A stretch of 41,115 nucleotides of DNA from Candidatus Poribacteria bacterium. GTDB lineage: Bacteria; Poribacteria; WGA-4E; GCA-2687025. Location: NCBI GenBank assembly GCA_028818695.1, contig JAPPNK010000024.1, positions 1-41,115 of the forward strand, written 5' to 3'. The first letter of the stretch is position 1. Each line of letters starts with the position of its first letter. The notes beneath the pieces were generated by a model. The model was not told where the DNA came from. It saw nothing but the letters and a program-made list of their open reading frames with translations, and ran no database searches. Positions 36,166-41,115 of this stretch are shown one piece after another. Both the position numbers and the translations under genes were made by a program.

Positions 36166-36196
36166 ATTCCCGCGCGTTTTACCGCAAGGGCGGGAA
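36166..36196. repeat. Degenerate ATTCCCGC/GCGGGAA repeat
   Basis: ATTCCCGCGCG at 36166-36176 and GGGCGGGAA ending at 36196 are arms related to the 20-base palindrome-like repeat, here with a longer, altered centre. Confidence 0.45.
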
Positions 36197-36239
36197 CAAC
36201 GGGCGCGGACGCTGACGTTTGTATGCCGCTGAAATTTTG

Positions 36240-36268
36240 GCGACAAACCGCTCTCTACCGCATACACT
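36240..36268 (+). promoter_or_regulatory. Candidate promoter of folC-hppA
   Basis: TACACT (36263-36268), identical to the pyr promoter -10, sits 17 bases after GCGACA (36240-36245), which keeps only the GACA half of the -35. It is 42 bases before the folC start. Moderate support. Confidence 0.4.
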
Positions 36269-36310
36269 TAAGAACACAAGCGACGCAAACCTGAAGGCGG
36301 GGGAAACCGG

Positions 36311-37653
36311 TTGACCTACGACGACGCGCGCCAATTTTTTGACACGCTCATGAACTATGAAGCGCAGCCCCTGAACGCGCGCCTGCCGCGTTTCTTCAAC
36401 CTGCGCCGAATGGAGGCGTTGATGGAGCGGCTTGGAAATCCGCACATCGGGCTGCGGATCGTCCATGCCGCCGGCACGAAGGGCAAAGGCTCCATCTGCT
36501 CCTTTGCCGCGAACATCCTGCGCGCCGCCGGGCTGAATGTGTGCCTCTACACGCAGCCGCACCTTGTCTCTCCCAGAGAGCGTTTTCAGCAAAACGGCAG
36601 ATGCGTCTCTAAAGAGCTGTTTGCCGACTTAACGGCGCAGGTTCGCCCCGCTGTGGAGGCGCAGCGCGATTCGGAGTTTGGCGTCATTACCTTTTTTGAG
36701 GCGTACACGGCGCTCTTTTTTCTTTTTGCGCGGGAAAATGAAGCGGACGCCGCAGTCGTCGAGACGGGCTTGGGCGGGCGCCTGGACGCGACGAACATCT
36801 GCGACCCTGTCTTGAGCGTCATCGCCCCAATCGGTTTTGACCATATGCGCGAGCTGGGCGACGCCTTAGAAGAGATCGCGCGCGAAAAGGCGGGCATCGT
36901 CAAACCGAGCCGCCCCGTTGTGTCGTCCCGCCAGCTCCCGCGCGCCGAGAGCGTCCTGCGCGAAGAGGCGGAACGTCAAGGCGCGCCGTTCATCTCGGCG
37001 TTTGAAGAGATTCAGATGGAGCGGAAGGGCGTCCAGAACGGGCTGGAGGCATGCAGCCTCAAATGGCGGGACGGCGCTCTTGAAGGGCTGCGGCTGCGCA
37101 TGCTGGGGGCGCATCAGGTTGAGAACGCTGCGGCGGCGGTTGCGGCGGCGCTGGCGCTTCGGCGGGAGGGCTGGCAGATTCCGCTTGAAGCGATGCGCCG
37201 AGGGCTTGAAGAGACGCGGCTCCACGGGCGCTTTCAGACCGCGCAGGCGCTGGACGGGCGGACGCTCGTTTTAGACGCGGCGCACACGCCCGAGTCGGCG
37301 GCGGCGTTGAGCTGTCTTCTTCGGGAGCTGTATTCCGACCGGCGCGTCGGGTTGATGGTTGGAATGGCGGCGGACAAGGACGCGGCGGCGTTTGCGCGCG
37401 CGTTGTCGCCTGCCGTCTCGCATGTTGTGTTGACGCGCGCGTCGGGCGTCGGGCGGGCGGCTTCTCCGTCGGCGCTGGCAGAGGCGTGGCGCGGGTCGCA
37501 TGCGTCCGTATCGGCGCGTTCCTCTTTAAAGGAGGCTTTTGAGCATGCGCAGGGCGATGTATTGTGCGTAACAGGTTCCGTTTATCTTGTCGGCGAGGCT
37601 CTTCGGACGCTCGCGCCGAGTTCGTATCAAACATTTTGTGAAGAGGCACGATT

Positions 37654-37657
<4 letters not shown>
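36311..37657 (+). CDS. folC: Folylpolyglutamate synthase / dihydrofolate synthase, FolC
   Basis: A 448-residue Mur-ligase-like enzyme that adds glutamate to folates (and dihydropteroate). The ATP loop is GTKGKGS (55-61), followed by QPHLVSPRERF (folate binding), VVETGLGGRLDATN and the FDHMRELG metal/ATP segment; the C-terminal glutamate domain holds LVLDAAHTPES. The start is TTG 36311, preceded by GGGGGAAA; this gives the standard N terminus MTYDDARQFFDTL, which later ATG codons would truncate. Its stop overlaps the hppA start by four bases. Confidence 0.93.
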
Positions 37658-40032
<2,375 letters not shown>

Positions 40033-40076
40033 TACAGGGACAGCGTGTTTCAGCAGACGGCGGAAAGGATGGCTGT

Positions 40077-40727
40077 ATGAGAACGTTAGGACTGTTTTTA
40101 GCGGGCGCGGCGGCCGGCGCTCTGGTGTGTCTTGCCGCGTCGCTGTTCGACGATTCTACAGAGACGGAGCCAGAAACGCCCAAGACAGACGCTGCGCCTA
40201 AAGAAGCGGCGAGCCGTTACGCCTTCCATCAAGCCGAGTATGTCCATCCGCGGATTGTTCAAGACATGCTTGGCTGGATGTCTGACAAGCATGGGTCTGT
40301 GGTCTGCGTTGACTTGGACGCTGGCAACGACAGCAACCAGTATCACGGGGCGTATAAGGTTGTGGAGCGGGCCGGCCGTACCTTTGTTGAATGGAAGAAG
40401 GGAACGGGAAAGCAAGAAGAATCTTTCAGCTATGAGCATATCGGAACCTCTCCGTCGGGCATTCACATGATCGCCTGTTATGACAGAGGCGGCGGATCAG
40501 GCGTGTTTGGCTCGGCGGCGCTGTTTCGGATGGAGACGGACAAGACGTTAGTTGGGAACAGAAAGCGGACGCTGCTGAGGATATTGGATAAGATCGGGCT
40601 GGGCGACCGGTACAAAGGTTCCATCACATATGAAGGCGGGACGCTAAAGATCGGGGCGGACGAGGGTCCCTTTAAAGGAAGGGACGGGCCGAGAGACGGC
40701 AAACCCCTTTCCATACCTGTTCCTTGA
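40077..40727 (+). CDS. Small exported or membrane-anchored protein, unknown function
   Basis: A 216-residue protein starting at ATG 40077 after GGAAAGGA. An N-terminal hydrophobic segment (LGLFLAGAAAGALVCLAASLF, residues 4-24) would anchor or export it; a T/E/P-rich linker follows, then a globular part with YVHPRIVQDMLGWM, VVCVDLDAGNDSN, GRTFVEWKKG and IHMIACYDRGGGSGVFG. The leader holds a cysteine (residue 18) but without a clear lipobox. I do not recognise a family. It follows hppA by 44 bases in the same direction. A much longer open frame starting within hppA is a shadow. Confidence 0.6.
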   Translation: MRTLGLFLAGAAAGALVCLAASLFDDSTETEPETPKTDAAPKEAASRYAFHQAEYVHPRIVQDMLGWMSDKHGSVVCVDLDAGNDSNQYHGAYKVVERAGRTFVEWKKGTGKQEESFSYEHIGTSPSGIHMIACYDRGGGSGVFGSAALFRMETDKTLVGNRKRTLLRILDKIGLGDRYKGSITYEGGTLKIGADEGPFKGRDGPRDGKPLSIPVP

Positions 40728-40798
40728 GGCTGTTTGACGCTCATTTCCTCTTTGACGACGCCTGATCAAAGGTCAGGATGCGCCCCGTTACTCGTTCC

Positions 40799-40830
40799 CG
40801 CGGGGAACATACTTCGAGAGAAGGACGGGG
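40799..40830. repeat. Family C repeat, copy 2
   Basis: CGCGGGGAACATACTTCGAG followed by AGAAGGACGGGG aligns with positions 36043-36072 with a few changes and one insertion. Confidence 0.5.
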
Positions 40831-40894
40831 CCGATTTTGTCTAAACAGGGAATTGTAGGATTTTTTGGAAAAATCTCCCCCCTTTTCTGAATTT

Positions 40895-40950
40895 CCCTTC
40901 CACGATAGCCTCTACAGGCGATGATATACGAAAGTCTTGTTCAAATCGGG
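40895..40950. repeat. GGCGATG unit, direct copy 1
   Basis: About 55 bases starting CCCTTCCACGATAG and containing GGCGATGATAT (40917-40927), then CTTGTTCAAAT. A diverged direct copy lies 155 bases downstream. Confidence 0.6.
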
Positions 40951-40959
40951 CAGATCGCC

Positions 40960-40979
40960 ATTCCCGCGAAAGCGGGAAT
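40960..40979. repeat. Dispersed palindrome-like repeat, copy 3
   Basis: ATTCCCGCGAAAGCGGGAAT, identical to the copy at 10991-11010, flanked by GGCGATG-type units as that copy is. Confidence 0.8.
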
Positions 40980-41028
40980 CCAGAGTTCTCCCAGACAGCC
41001 TCCGCATTCTAAAACGGCTCTTTAAAAT

Positions 41029-41050
41029 CAAATCATCGCCTATAGAGACT
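41029..41050. repeat. GGCGATG unit, inverted copy
   Basis: CAAATCATCGCCTATAGAGACT is the reverse complement of a GGCGATGATTTG variant, lying between the two direct copies. An inverted relative also sits at 11042-11051 near the other identical palindrome copy. Confidence 0.5.
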
Positions 41051-41105
41051 GCCCCTTCCACGGTAGTACCTGAAGGCGATGGTATTGGTATAATTTGTTT
41101 GATTT
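41050..41105. repeat. GGCGATG unit, direct copy 2
   Basis: CCCCTTCCACGGTAG, then GGCGATGGTAT (41075-41085) and AATTTGTTTGATT align with the copy at 40895-40950 across the whole stretch, with roughly a quarter to a third of bases changed. Confidence 0.55.
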
Positions 41106-41115
41106 TCATTCAACA

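Larger units (their letters stand above)
40728..41115. other. Repeat-rich intergenic end of the window
   Basis: No gene recognised. It holds a family C repeat (40799-40830), an exact 20-base palindrome-like repeat, and two direct plus one inverted copy of a GGCGATGATAT-type unit. Confidence 0.6.

Noticed and set aside
35844-36200. CRISPR array in the repeat cluster
   Set aside because: Repeats are unequal in length, inverted or tandem without regular spacers, and no cas gene is present.

Overview
The window is a gene-dense, GC-rich chromosomal segment from a diderm (Gram-negative-type) bacterium that I cannot assign to a named phylum. Lipoprotein signal peptides, a TonB-like protein and a very large exported beta-rich protein indicate an outer membrane. 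A sigma-54 promoter, a PyrR-type RNA element, a type-E succinate dehydrogenase, a K+-dependent membrane pyrophosphatase, a PmoA/DUF6807 domain and a bacterial VHL-like domain fit an environmental, probably uncultivated lineage. No rRNA, tRNA, CRISPR array, transposase or phage gene is visible.

Region 1 (1-7581): a partial, leftward exported-protein gene whose 5' end carries a C10 tract that puts its start out of frame, then a rightward pyrimidine operon of five tightly packed genes (HD nucleotidase, pyrR, pyrC, carA, carB). The operon has a good sigma-70-like promoter and a near-perfect PyrR-binding hairpin just before the first Shine-Dalgarno sequence. pyrB is absent.

Region 2 (7592-19466): a leftward 1097-residue predicted outer-membrane protein; a small membrane/coiled-coil protein; two tandem SPFH (prohibitin-like) genes that are clear duplicates; a leftward pair (duplicated-domain protein plus PfkB kinase) behind a near-consensus promoter; and a rightward two-gene unit encoding an esterase-PmoA fusion and a DPP-IV-like S9 peptidase with a VHL-like beta domain.

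Region 3 (19467-27471): glnA and glnB behind a textbook -24/-12 sigma-54 promoter, then a leftward cell-envelope cluster: HAD phosphatase, two paralogous TPR lipoproteins ending in a D-rich tail, a TonB-like protein, and a secreted CBM9-like protein.

Region 4 (27710-41115): an N6-adenine methylase with an overlapping small TTG-start gene; divergent from it, sdhA-sdhB-sdhE-trxB in one overlapping operon; an OLD-like ATPase/TOPRIM protein; a 600-bp stretch made of several repeat families; then folC and hppA overlapping by 4 bp and a small exported protein. The window ends in another repeat-rich stretch. Three perfect copies of the 20-bp palindrome-like repeat ATTCCC(N8)GGGAAT occur in intergenic gaps and are sometimes joined to a second repeat built on GGCGATGATAT.

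Tightly overlapping ATGA start/stop junctions are common (pyrR-pyrC, the leftward pfkB pair, esterase-DPP, sdhE-trxB, folC-hppA), so translational coupling appears to be a general style of this genome.
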